DNA of 64,000 bases from Wuchereria bancrofti (taxonomy: Eukaryota; Nematoda; Chromadorea; Rhabditida; Onchocercidae). How positions within the stretch are numbered: position 1 is the stretch's first letter; each line of letters starts with the position of its first letter. Below the pieces are notes generated by a model. It saw only the letters and a program-made list of their open reading frames with translations. It ran no database searches and was not told the DNA's origin. Shown in pieces: positions 23,714 to 34,194 of the stretch. Location of the stretch: positions 1,339,292-1,403,291 of the forward strand of contig SSBO01000014.1 in assembly GCA_005281725.1 (NCBI GenBank), written 5' to 3'. A program made the position numbers and the translations under genes.

Positions 23714-26700
23714 GTATGTTGGACCAAATTTTGATTTCAGCAAGTATCACAGTTTTGAGGAATACGAAAATTATTTAGAAAGCATACCACAAGCTTTTCC
23801 GGATTTAGCTCAGTTACAGGTTATTGGATTTACACATGAAAAAAGGCGATTACTTTGTTTAAAGGTATTCATAAGTTTTAAAAAAAAATTAAAAAACAAT
23901 TGATTGTTGGTTAACCGAAATTGAATAAAAATTTGAACTTCGGCTCTTTTTCATTTTGTTCAACTTTATTTCATTTTTTAAGTAATAAAATTTGTCAAAG
24001 CTATTTTGGAAAAAAAAAACTTTGGGAAAAGTAAAATAGAGAAAAAGTGGAAAGGTAGGGTAACTCATAATTTGAATAAATAATAGTAGATCGAATAAAT
24101 AAAATATTGCGCAAGAAAAAAGGAAATGAAGGGACTATAAAACAAAGGTTAATAAAGAGTGAGAATGAAGAAATATGTGTTTTTTAAAATTCTCATTAAA
24201 AATTTTTTTTTTATTTATTATTTATTTTTTATTTATTATATTTTATTTTTACCAATTATTTTATGTTTTTATAATTAAATTCATCTTATGATTGGTAATC
24301 CAATACGGAGAAATAAAAACCGTATCATTTGGATTGATGGCGGTAATCATGCACGAGAATGGCCAGCATTTCACACCGCTACATTTTTTATCAATAAGGT
24401 ATTAATTCTGTTAAAAAATGCTTTCTTATAACAAAGTAATGTTGGTAATATAGCAATTTACAATGATATTAATAAATAATAATATAATAATAAATAATAG
24501 CAATAATAATTTTTTCTTATCAGTAAACATAATTTTTGTTGAAATACTGATTGCAATAGCAAACTAACGGAGATGGAAATGGAAATGTTAAAAATAATCG
24601 GAAAAGTTTGCTATTTAAAAAAGGGAAGCAAAAAAATATAGTTAAATTCATAACAACTACAATACATATTTATATTTACAGCTTCTAACAGGATATGGGA
24701 ATGATCCGGAAATTACGAGATATATTAATAATCTGAATTTTTATATACTTCCCATACTTAATCCAGATGGTTTTGCATTTTCTCGTACATCCAAATCTGA
24801 CCTTGTACGATTTTTTTATTTGGAATTTTATTTTAAAAAACTATTTTTTGTTTGCTGGCATTTTAACAAATATTAGATAAATTTTTGACTTGAACAGAAG
24901 AATTTATTGATTATAAAACTTATTTATTAATTAAAAACGTTGGAAAAATTGGCCGTTTGTACTCGCTAAAATTGTCTGTTTAATTTGTGCCTATTAAAGA
25001 TAAATGACGGATTAATTAGAATGACATTTAATTTCTTAGAAAATTTCTTCTTATTCATAGATTAGACAATGGAGAAAAAATCGCGCTCCAGAAAATTGTA
25101 CCGGTAGTTTACTCTTTCGGAAAAATCTATGTTGCGAAGGAGTTGATCTCAATCGAAATTATGATTTTGATTTTCATCAAACTTTTTATCCATTTAATAA
25201 TTCATGTTCAGATGAATATCAGGGACCATTTCCATTCAGTGAACCGGAATCACGGTACATGCTATTTGTTTTTTTTTTTTGGTTATTTAAAATAATATTT
25301 CTTAAACAATTATTATTTTTTCCACGATTTCTAATAATTAAAATAATTTGAAATTGTAAAACTTGAAATTTTAGTGGTTAAACTTTTTTGAAGTCTTTAC
25401 ATCTTCTTAAATTATTCAGAGCAGTGCGGGATTTTATCACATCAAATGAGCTGCGAAATAAAACGGATGCAGTTATAAGTTTACATACCCATGGGCAACT
25501 TATCATCCTTCCATACAATCATCGTCGTAAAACATATCCCGCCGACTATGCTGACTTGGTTCAATTTCGAAAATTAGAAAGAATTCATGCATTCTTAGAT
25601 ATTTCTCCAGATTAAAATTTTACTTCAAGTTTGTAAAATTTATGTCGGAAAATTTATTTCTGATTTATCAATAATTGTATTAATAGCTTCATTATTACAG
25701 ATGGCTGTAGCGCAAAAGGCAAAAAATGCAATAAGAAAACTTAATGGAAATGAATATGACATTGGTACTGCTGCTGATATATTTGGTAACATTCATCGTA
25801 ATAATAATAATAATTAATTTCAAGAATTTAAATTTCAGAAATGTCCTACGGATTTCAAAATTGTTACTTATTCCTTAAAAATTTTGGAAATTTCGGTAGA
25901 AAAAACAAATGCATTTCTTTTTTTCACCATTATGATTTGTTTAATAATAATTAATAACAACAATATTACAATTATGATAATAACAATAATAATAAATAAT
26001 TGACTTCGACAAATATAATTACTAAGTTTTGATCATTCGTTTATAAATAACTAGACATTTGTTTTGTTTTGTTTTGTTTACTTGCTAAAACAACTGCTAA
26101 ATCATTTTAGATGACTGGAGAAAAACCTGAAACAATAGACAATAACAGAACACTTGGCATTTTCAAGTTTTAATGTCAACAAATATATTTTATTATATTA
26201 CTATAAAAGAATTCATCCAGCTCATTTTTTTTGTCGCAATATGAAAATAGTAATAATGAAATAATTTAAAATACGGTTAACAAAAATCTTCCGGAAATCG
26301 TGATATGAAAACAGGCAATACAAATTATTCAAATTATTAAAAAAAAAAAGGAAAAAAGAAAGGGAAAAAGAAAATTGAAATCATAAGACTGTCTGAAAGT
26401 AGATTGAAGGTTGGATTTAGAAACTTTCAGGTCCGGCAACCGGTAGTGCAACGGATTGGATTAAACGCAATACGAATATCAAATATGTTTATGTATTTGA
26501 ATTACCACCAGCACATACATGTATCATTTTTATTTTATCAAAATGATAGTTTGAAAGAAAAAAAGAAGCATTTAATAACTTATTGATAAATTAATAAAAA
26601 TTTTGCGATTAATTTTGATAAAATCTTCAAAAGACAAAAAATTAATTTCATTATTAAAAAATTTTTTGATTTATGCTAATGAAGAGGTAGAAATCTCCTT

Positions 26701-26962
26701 TTTTCATTTATTTCTTTTTTTTTGCAGAATAATTTATTTTGTACTTGTATTAACTGATTTGATGACAATTATAAAATTGTATTTTAAAATTTTGGATTTT
26801 ATTTTTTTATATTATTAAAATAAGGATGGATAAATAATTAATGAATTTTCAGCATGGTTTGCTTTTCAAGTAAAACCATATAAATTATTACCAATAGCAA
26901 TTGAAACATGGAACGGTGTACGCGTTATTATTGACCAAGTACTCAAAGATAATAATTTATAA
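23714..26962 (+). CDS. M14 zinc carboxypeptidase (A/B type), N terminus not found
   Basis: Metallocarboxypeptidases remove single C-terminal residues; nematode members are usually secreted. Exons: 23714-23864, 24291-24398, 24682-24804, 25061-25254, 25420-25558, 25701-25785, 26431-26520, 26853-26962 (TAA), about 333 codons. The catalytic set is present: zinc ligands in NHAREW (24291 exon) and SLHTHGQ (25420 exon), the substrate-binding R in QWRKNR and the pair in DLNRNYDF (25061 exon), and the catalytic Glu in VYVFELPP (26431 exon). Phases agree at every junction. The first recognisable residues (PNFDFSKYHSFEEY) are the start of the catalytic domain, so the signal peptide and pro-domain are missing or lie in unrecognised exons. 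The boundary before exon 2 lacks an AG: the frame starts right after CTTATG, and a stop lies four to five codons upstream. AATAAA is at 27026-27031. The product is sure; functional status is uncertain. Confidence 0.85.
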
Positions 26963-27025
26963 ATTGAAATGAATATTAGTACAGATCAGATTATTATGAA
27001 ATTTTTCTCTTTTATTTTTTTGAAA

Positions 27026-27031
27026 AATAAA
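27026..27031 (+). terminator. Poly(A) signal of the carboxypeptidase gene
   Basis: AATAAA, 64 nt past the TAA at 26960-26962. Confidence 0.5.
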
Positions 27032-27407
27032 ATTTTGTTTTGATGGTCATTAAAGATACACAGTACAATATTCTAAACATATAATCATCAAAATACTATG
27101 CGTGCCGCGAATTATAATTTCGCGAAACTGTAATCAAAATAATAATATAAACAAAAAACTAGCTAATTATTATAGACAGTCTTACAGTATCAGAAATCAT
27201 TTGATAGAATTTTGAAAACAAATTAGTCACTGTAAACAATATCACAGTATTATAAATCATTGTCAGAACTTTGATTTCTTATCTAACCCATGATTTTATA
27301 TTTGCTTCAGAATTTGAGAATCTCTTGCTTTAAATTCACCATAATATCCTATTATAATCACGCCCAATACTTTACATATATAAATACAATATTAATAAAC
27401 AAAAATC

Positions 27408-27580
27408 GTTTTATAAGAATAAAGATACGGTGATCCTCATTACTGTATCATAAAGTATTAGCATAACTGACGGCAACTTATTTCATTTCAATTGAGGTAA
27501 GTCTTTTAAATTCTTGTGTATCTTTAACCAACGACAACCTTACACGACAATTTATTTTGATACCACGAGTCGGGATCGCT
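27408..27580 (+). repeat. LTR copy 1 plus PBS-like motif
   Basis: It matches the reverse complement of 28110-28285 over about 170 bp with small indels (shared AATAAAGATACGGTGATCCTC, CAACTTATTTCATTTCA, TTCTTGTGTATCTTTAACCA). A TG...CA unit of about 119 bp can be placed at 27431-27549, but homology continues outside it, so the true LTR ends are uncertain. Confidence 0.7.
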
Positions 27581-28105
27581 TGTGAATGGACTGCTGCGTT
27601 GAAACTGCTCCAGAATTGTTATTTTCTGAAATTTCCATCGAAGATGGGTAAGGACAAATGAGGAAGATTCACATTAAGATTCGAAGAAAGGACCTCTTCT
27701 TTCGTCAACTCCTTTGTGAATTCTTTTGAGAGTCGCATTAAATTTTGGTCAGCTTCGTCCTTATGCATTGTTAGCGTTATTATCGCTTCCTTTCTTTCAT
27801 GCAATAATTGGAATAATCCTTGGTTACCTTTTGTAATTGCTTCATATTTTTCTTCTCTTCTTTTTACTGTGGCGATTTGTTGAGTGTATTTGAATCACTT
27901 ATTGTTGATAAATTTGAGCGTAGTGACGCATAATTGAATTCTTTGAAGTTTGTTTTCGAGTAATCTTTTCCTTGTTATATAGAAATTTTTCTTTTCTTCT
28001 AGTGTCATATTTGGTTCCGGAGACTTAATCTCCATTAAATTTATTTCTTTAAAAAGATTGACTAACCTTTCCTTTGCCGGTTGAATGCTTGCGATAATAT
28101 TGCTT
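27560..28105 (-). pseudogene. Broken gag-like frame of a BEL/Pao element
   Basis: Read on the minus strand, a charged helical N-terminal part is followed by NLPHLSLPIFDGNF and then FWSSFNAAVHS, which fit the conserved start of the Pao-type gag domain (DUF1759). At least two breaks are visible: a stop at 27895-27897 and a stop at 27619-27621 within the conserved motif. The frame ends where it meets the plus-oriented LTR copy near 27575. Not functional as it stands. Confidence 0.6.
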
Positions 28106-28109
28106 AGAA

Positions 28110-28285
28110 ATCATTCCCTGCTCATGGCACCAAAATAAATTGTTGTTAAAGTGTTGGTTAAAGATACACAAGAATCCGTGAAATTTACTTCAATTGTAGA
28201 ATAAGCCATCCGTGAAATGAAATAAGTTGGCGTTAATATTTTATGATACAGTAGTGAGGATCACCGTATCTTTATTTTTATAAGA
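28110..28285 (-). repeat. LTR copy 2 (inverted) plus PBS-like motif
   Basis: Inverted partner of 27408-27580. On the minus strand it runs from CTTATAAAAATAAAGATACGG to ACAACA, then ATTTATTTTGGTGCC, a typical BEL/Pao LTR-end and primer-binding layout. Confidence 0.7.
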
Positions 28286-28539
28286 CGTACAATATCAATA
28301 ACCTGAGCAGTAAAAATGGGGAAAATTCAGTAGTTTTTGGAAGAAAAAGAAGTGCGACATGCGACAATACTACTGGGAAACAAGTTGATGGATCAATGAT
28401 GGGAAACAAATTGATCGATCAATACTATATTCCATGGAAATAGATGCTTCTGAGGACATAGAAGATAAAGTGGAAGACAAAGCAGAACCAAAAGCTACAA
28501 ACTTCTTCTGCCGAATTAAAAGATAAGTCCAATTTTTCG

Positions 28540-29700
28540 ATGAAGACTTTATTATTAATAACAGTAATGTCATTAATGTCAAGACAGGTGATAGCTATCA
28601 ACAACTGCAATTGGATTTCAGGAATACCTTTTAATATTCCTGGAAAATGGAACTGTCAAAAAGTTATTAATAAGAACGCCACACTTAACAAGGTGAATGT
28701 TTATTTTCTGACTTGTACACACGCACCTACGTAAGAATATCGACTATAAAATGAAGTAAAAAGTAGCTATAAAATGTACGAAAGCTTTTCTCAGACTATC
28801 ACTATCGGTAGTATTTGACTGTACAGCTACCAATGCAACATCTTCACAATTTTGCAGATATTTGAATGTTAGAAAACAAATGAATGGAATTGGATTAATT
28901 CAATCTTCTCCCAAAACATGGATAAGAAGTAATGAAATACAATACTCCCATGGATGGTTAGGAGTCAAATGGCAATCAACATCAAATTTCGCATTAACTG
29001 AAGGAGAAATATTCTTGTATGATGGAGGAGGGTTGATCTCTAATCTTATATAAAAAATTGTATGGTACAAAAGGGAAAATGTATAACAAATACTAGTATT
29101 ATTTTATGGAACAGTACCGATACAATCAACCATTGTCTATATAGATGAATTGAAAAATTCGATGCTACGAGGTATAAAAATCACTTCGTCATCGATGAAC
29201 TATAAGCGTCACTTGTAATTAGTGAAAAATCCAATATAATAAACACGAGAAATTGTAGATGTAGTGTCTTTCCTCCTAATGAATGGTAGTGATATTGTTC
29301 TTGATATAGATGTTGAAAATGATGTGAACTTTACTACAAAATTCAAATGAGGAACAACAAACCAATTAATCTTGATGAAAAATTCTCCTGATGAAACATT
29401 CGATTTCGAAAATGTAAAGTTTCAATATCTTTTTGATTCAGTAAGACAAGAATTTCCTCAGCAACTTAAAGAAAAATATCAAAGAAGTTGCGAAAACAGA
29501 AAAAATCTACTATTATTGATTAAATGGCTGTCAATTAGCAATCCTACCTTTACCTTTACAGCGAGATTGATGCTATAAAGAAACGACGTAATAGCTAAAA
29601 GAGTTGATGGAAATCTGATGGTGCACCTTGCAAGTCTAGCAATCGAAAATATTGAATTCAAAGAAAGTTTAATAAGTAAGTCCGAAATTGAAAGAATTAA
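28540..29700 (+). pseudogene. Broken envelope-like frame of the retroelement
   Basis: The plus-strand frames 28540-28734, about 28807-29051 and 29372-29576 follow one another and are interrupted by stops and frame changes. The first opens with a signal-peptide-like segment (MKTLLLITVMSLMS) and a Cys/Trp motif (NNCNWISGIPFNIPGKWNC). Together with its place just before an LTR fragment, this suggests an envelope-like glycoprotein of a nematode LTR element. The similarity is by impression only; no transmembrane anchor was located. It is clearly non-functional. Confidence 0.4.
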
Positions 29701-29726
29701 CTAATAAGTAAGTTTGATGTTGAAAT

Positions 29727-29794
29727 ATCATAAAACATCAGCGTAACTGGCGCCAACTTATTTCATTTCACGGACGGCTTATTCTACAATTGAC
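29727..29794 (+). repeat. LTR fragment, copy 3
   Basis: Matches LTR copies 1 and 2 (CAACTTATTTCATTTCACGG, GGCTTATTCTACAATTGA). It is truncated on both sides. Confidence 0.7.
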
Positions 29795-29799
29795 TTTAA

Positions 29800-30840
29800 A
29801 ATAACTAACTTTAGTTTAAATTTTACTGTAAATTTTTTTAATTTTTTTTTAAATAATTAGCATTTGAACATTTGAACAAGCAAATGAGTTTTACGTTATT
29901 CGGGTACTGTATAAGAATTTTTTCAGCGCAGACAATCTTGCGAGAATTTCACTTTAAACAAATTTTCAATCTAATATCCTAGCTGCAATTTTTTTTTCAC
30001 GAGCTATAAACTATGTTATTGTAATGGATTGATAAAGTTTTTATGTATTCTATTTTAAATTTGACCTTTGTTTATTTTACAGTGACCTTCTATAATTATT
30101 AATATTTTTAACCTTTTGCCTTTAATTGCCTACAATTAGCATTTCAAATCAAAATCGTGTTTACACAAATATTTTACGCTTGCAAAGCAGAAAATTGTTT
30201 TACACACAAAATAAAAATGTCACATGAATTTTTTAAATAAAAAAGCTTTGAAATTAAAATCAATTAAATTAAAGTGTGAAGGTCCAGAATTTTATTGTAT
30301 GATTCTTTGAAATAAAAAAGCCTAGGAATTAGAATTACTTAAACTAAGGCGTAAAATTGATTAAATTTTATTAGGCCCAGAATTTTGAAACTTCACGACA
30401 AAAATATATCTTATTTGCATGTGATTATTTAAAACTTCTTTTTGTATACAATAATTGTAATTTAAAATTTCCACAATATGAATTATTTTCTTTGTCGGAT
30501 AAAAAAAACAAAACAATTAATCTCTTTTTTTTCTTTCGAAAATCAGAACAACTTATAAAATTTATTCGATTACTGTTAGCAAAATTAATGTTAACAATAA
30601 CAATTTCTAGTAATTATTCTCGCTTTGAAATTAGTGATTACAAAAAAAAAAGAAGAAATGAAAAATAAACTTAATTCGTTTACTCAATTCAAATATTGTT
30701 CAACTTTGACCTTTTCAGGAATATTTATCAAGTTATTTCTTTCTTGCTTTGCAAATAATTTGCATTAAATGAGTAAGTGGAAAAAGTGTGTTAACGACAA
30801 CATTTTCTTTTTTTTTTTCTTTTTTTGGGAGGGAGGTCAA
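29800..30840. other. Intergenic, AT-rich
   Basis: No coding frame or structured element was recognised between the retroelement remnant and the coiled-coil gene. Confidence 0.5.
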
Positions 30841-30841
30841 T

Positions 30842-30937
30842 AACAATTTGACCTTACATATTTATTGATTGCCCGCAAAATTTTGTTTTAACAATTTGAC
30901 CTTACATATTTATTGATTGCCCGCAAAATTTTGTTTT
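30842..30937. repeat. 48-bp exact tandem duplication
   Basis: 30842-30889 is repeated without change at 30890-30937. The unit begins AACAATTTGACC and ends AAAATTTTGTTTT. The second copy ends 19 bp before the start codon of the next gene. Confidence 0.95.
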
Positions 30938-30956
30938 GCATATTAATAGATTCACT

Positions 30957-31945
30957 ATGCATAAAACATCATTCATTAGCTACGCTATCAACATTAGACG
31001 TACGATTGAAATGTTTTTTGCTCCTTCTTCACCTATTCGTACAACTTCAACGTCCATTTCTACTGCAGATCATAGAACCGAAAACATTTGGGTAAACAAT
31101 CGATTGAAAAATTTATCAAATTTTTACAATTTTACAAATAACTCTTTTTTTTAATTTTGAAAAAAAAATTTTTTTTTAAAGTTTTATTCACATTAATTTT
31201 ATTATGTTTTATAGCATAAACAAAGCAATAAAGAAGAAAGAAAAAAATGGATGATAATTTGAGCTTAACGGAAAGAAATCATGATAATAATATGATGATA
31301 TTTGTAATAAGTTTGATTTTTTTTTCAGGATATGAATGTAATAAAAGAAAGTTTAAAAGAAATTGAATGCATGAATATAGTGGAGATGACAAATAAAATT
31401 AGCGAATTAATTAAAATTTGTGAAAATGATATAAAATTAAATGGAATTCCATCTGTTAAAAATGAAACATTTTTGATCAAAAATTTAATGCGATATTTAG
31501 TGGTTAGTTTAGTTAGTGCATAATAGTTATTTCATATTAATCTTGCTATATTATAAATATGATTTCAAATTTCGAGTTGAGTTTTGTTATTTAGGGTATT
31601 CTGGAAATTAAATTCAATCTTTTTAATTATAGAATTTTTCAAAATATTTGAATTATTAGTATTGCGTATTGTTTAGGAAATGAAAGAATTGATGAAAGAA
31701 ATTAAAAGAATTGAAAAACAAAATAAATTGGATGGAAAAAAAAAGAAATCACATACGATTTCATTTGATTCAAATGTAAGTTTCATTGTATTATTATTTT
31801 AATAAAAAAGCAAGCAAATAAGTAAATAAAATGAAATTTTAAAAAAGCAATAAATTAAAGTATAATTAATTTTCAGTTTATTCGCAAAACAAATTGTAGA
31901 TGCTATATATATCATGTGAAGCGTGAACAATTCCATCGAAAATAA
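30957..31945 (+). CDS. Small coiled-coil protein (158 aa), unrecognised
   Basis: Four exons close in phase 0 at every junction: 30957-31091 (45 codons), 31329-31502 (58), 31677-31775 (33), 31877-31945 (22 plus TAA). The acceptors are TTTTTCAG, GTTTAG and TTTTCAG; the donors are GTAAAC, GTTAGT and GTAAGT. A TTAATAG acceptor-like site lies just before the ATG, so the transcript may start there by trans-splicing. The N-terminal 45 residues are Ser/Thr-rich (FAPSSPIRTTSTSISTAD). Residues about 46-125 are helical and charged (IKESLKEIE, NKISELIKICENDIK, EMKELMKEIKRIEKQNK). The C terminus is basic (GKKKKSH, KTNCRCYIYHVKREQFHRK). There is no signal peptide or membrane segment. It could be a small structural or kinetochore/centrosome-type adaptor, but that is a guess; the family is unknown to me. 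Confidence 0.6.
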
Positions 31946-31949
31946 TTTT

Positions 31950-34190
31950 TGGAAGCTAACGAATGATAAGCAAATGATTATCACTTTAATTATCAATGAA
32001 ATTTTGTTCAAATTAGAAACTTTTATGCCATACTACAGTATTATGTTTTTTAAATTTGTCGTTAAAGTGTGAAGAAAAAAAGTATGACAACAATAAAAAT
32101 TTTCATTAATGTTAAATTTTTTGTAATAAAACATCAAAATTTTCACAAGGACTTTGCATCTACTTGTTGTCGCCATTGTTTATCATTTTTGCATTTCTCT
32201 CTATATCGTCTTTTTTACAAATTTAATTTAAAAAATTTAAATTGCTTCTTCCTTTATTTTCAATTCATAGGTTTTATGGTTTACTAGTGCTTCATTGCCT
32301 TCTATTACACATCACTAGTAATTGAAAACTTTAAACAATTCCAATTAAGAACTGTGTCACATGTCATCAAAAATGAAAAAAAAAGAGTGAAAAAAAGATA
32401 ATAAACAATATACAAAATATTTTTACTTTCTTAAATTTCAAAAAATAATAAAAACTTAGATATCACTTATTTTATTTGAATTTCAACCTCATATTTTTTC
32501 TCGTTTTTTCAATTGTCAAAAATATTTCAATACAAATTTATTACTATAAATATCAATTTCAAATAAATATTTTAATTATCATTGATAAATATTTAATTTC
32601 AAATTTAATTGATAGTAATCATCTATGATTAAAAATATTGTAAAATTCAACTTAAAAGATAAAAAGAAGAGAGTTTATAGAAAATTTTAAATTTATGTAT
32701 TTTTCTCTGTTTAAACTTTGCTTATTTTCGTGTTTTTCCTGACATTTAAATATTCCTTCGTAAATCATTTACAACTGTTTTTAATTTAATTCTTAAATTG
32801 TTTTCTAATTTAAAAAAGAAAAAAACTTCCGGAAATCTAACAAATAAGAGATGAAAAAATAACAGTAGCAAATAAAATGATTAAAATAAAGGAGGAAACA
32901 TTTAAATTTGGTAAACAAGAAGTATAGTTGTTGTAAATTAATAATTTCAACATTTTCCTCTTGCCGTTTTAATTGAACTTTTTCATTTATGTATTAAAAT
33001 TGAATTTGAAATTTTATTTCTTTCCTTTTACATTTTTATAAACTTATGTACATTACAAAGTGAAATGATAAAAAAACCGATTTGAAAAATGAAATTAATC
33101 TTAAAACGTTGCTAAATAACATTTCGAAATAAATTTGCATAAATTATTTTGAAATGTTAATCAGTAAAATTAAAAAGTATAGTTTATTTGCAATATTTTT
33201 ACAAAAAATTTTTCAAAATTTGATGTATGTGAAACTCAAAAGTTTTAAAAAACTAAATTAATTAAAATTAAATTTAACAATTAAATTCAAACCTTCATCA
33301 TTTCAAAAAATTTGGCGATTAATTTGGTTTTAAAATATTAAATAGGTAATTTCCAAAAATACAACGTGCGTGTGCGTATGTGCGTGGCATGCACGTATAT
33401 ATGTCTGTTTTTTTGCAACGCAAACCAAAAAATTTTTAGTTTAACAAAGATGTTAATATCATAAATTAAAAAATGCATGCATTTTTCATTATCATCGCTA
33501 AATTAATTTTTTAATTACTGAAATATAAATGCTACATGCATCAAATTCACTATTTAAGGAGCGCTATTGTAATAAGTTTAAAAAAAAACATTGCAATAAT
33601 CAGTATTAAATGATTTATATAAGATATATGATATGCGAAATTATATATTAGAGTATTTTAAATCGATAATTTTTTGAAACTTAAAATATTTCAAAAGATA
33701 TATTAACAAGAAAAAAACAATACAATAAAAAACAAAAAAAATGAATGATGTAATTTTTTATGATTTTTAATTTGAATTTGCTTAAATTTTTGTTCTAAAA
33801 CAATATGTTTGTTTGAATAAATAATACCTGAATAAACTCTTTGATTTTTTGTTTTTTTAATTTTAATTTTAATAATCAATCTTTAATTTTATAATAAATT
33901 TTCTTTTTGTTCTATATCTTATATAGGTATATAATTATTGTTACAATAATAAAAGCCATACAAAATAATCAAATAATATCAGTTATATAACATTAAAAGT
34001 AAGTAAAATAAAATTCATAACATAATTTTTAATAAAAGAAAAATGAAAAGTATGAGTATATGTAACGAGTAAAATAGCATTAAAATAAGCTCATTATTGG
34101 TTGGCCAACAAAAAAAGAAAAAAATGAAAATTTTGATAATCTGAAAACTTTAAAGCATATATATAAAATAATAAAAAATGTTTTTATTTC
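31950..34190. other. Intergenic between the coiled-coil and exchanger genes
   Basis: AT-rich, with poly-A/T runs and a GTGCGTGTGCGTATGTGCGTG purine-pyrimidine tract near 33365. The ORFs here (for example 31799-32011 and 32069-32287) are low-complexity and lack splice or family support. The two flanking genes are convergent, so this stretch holds both 3' UTRs; an AATAAA for the exchanger may lie at 34183-34188 on the minus strand. Confidence 0.45.
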
Positions 34191-34194
34191 TTTT

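Larger units (their letters stand above)
27408..29800. mobile_element. Rearranged BEL/Pao-like LTR retroelement remnant
   Basis: Three copies of one LTR-type sequence are present: plus orientation at about 27408-27550, minus orientation at about 28141-28285, and a plus-orientation fragment at 29727-29794. The first two are followed by a primer-binding-site-like motif (TTTTGGTGCC in the minus copy, TTTTGATACC in the plus copy), so the two LTR ends face each other. Between them lies broken gag on the minus strand. After them comes a broken envelope-like frame on the plus strand leading into the third LTR fragment. No protease, reverse transcriptase or integrase was seen. The simplest reading is a decayed element whose internal part was deleted and replaced by an inverted 5' end. 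Confidence 0.65.
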
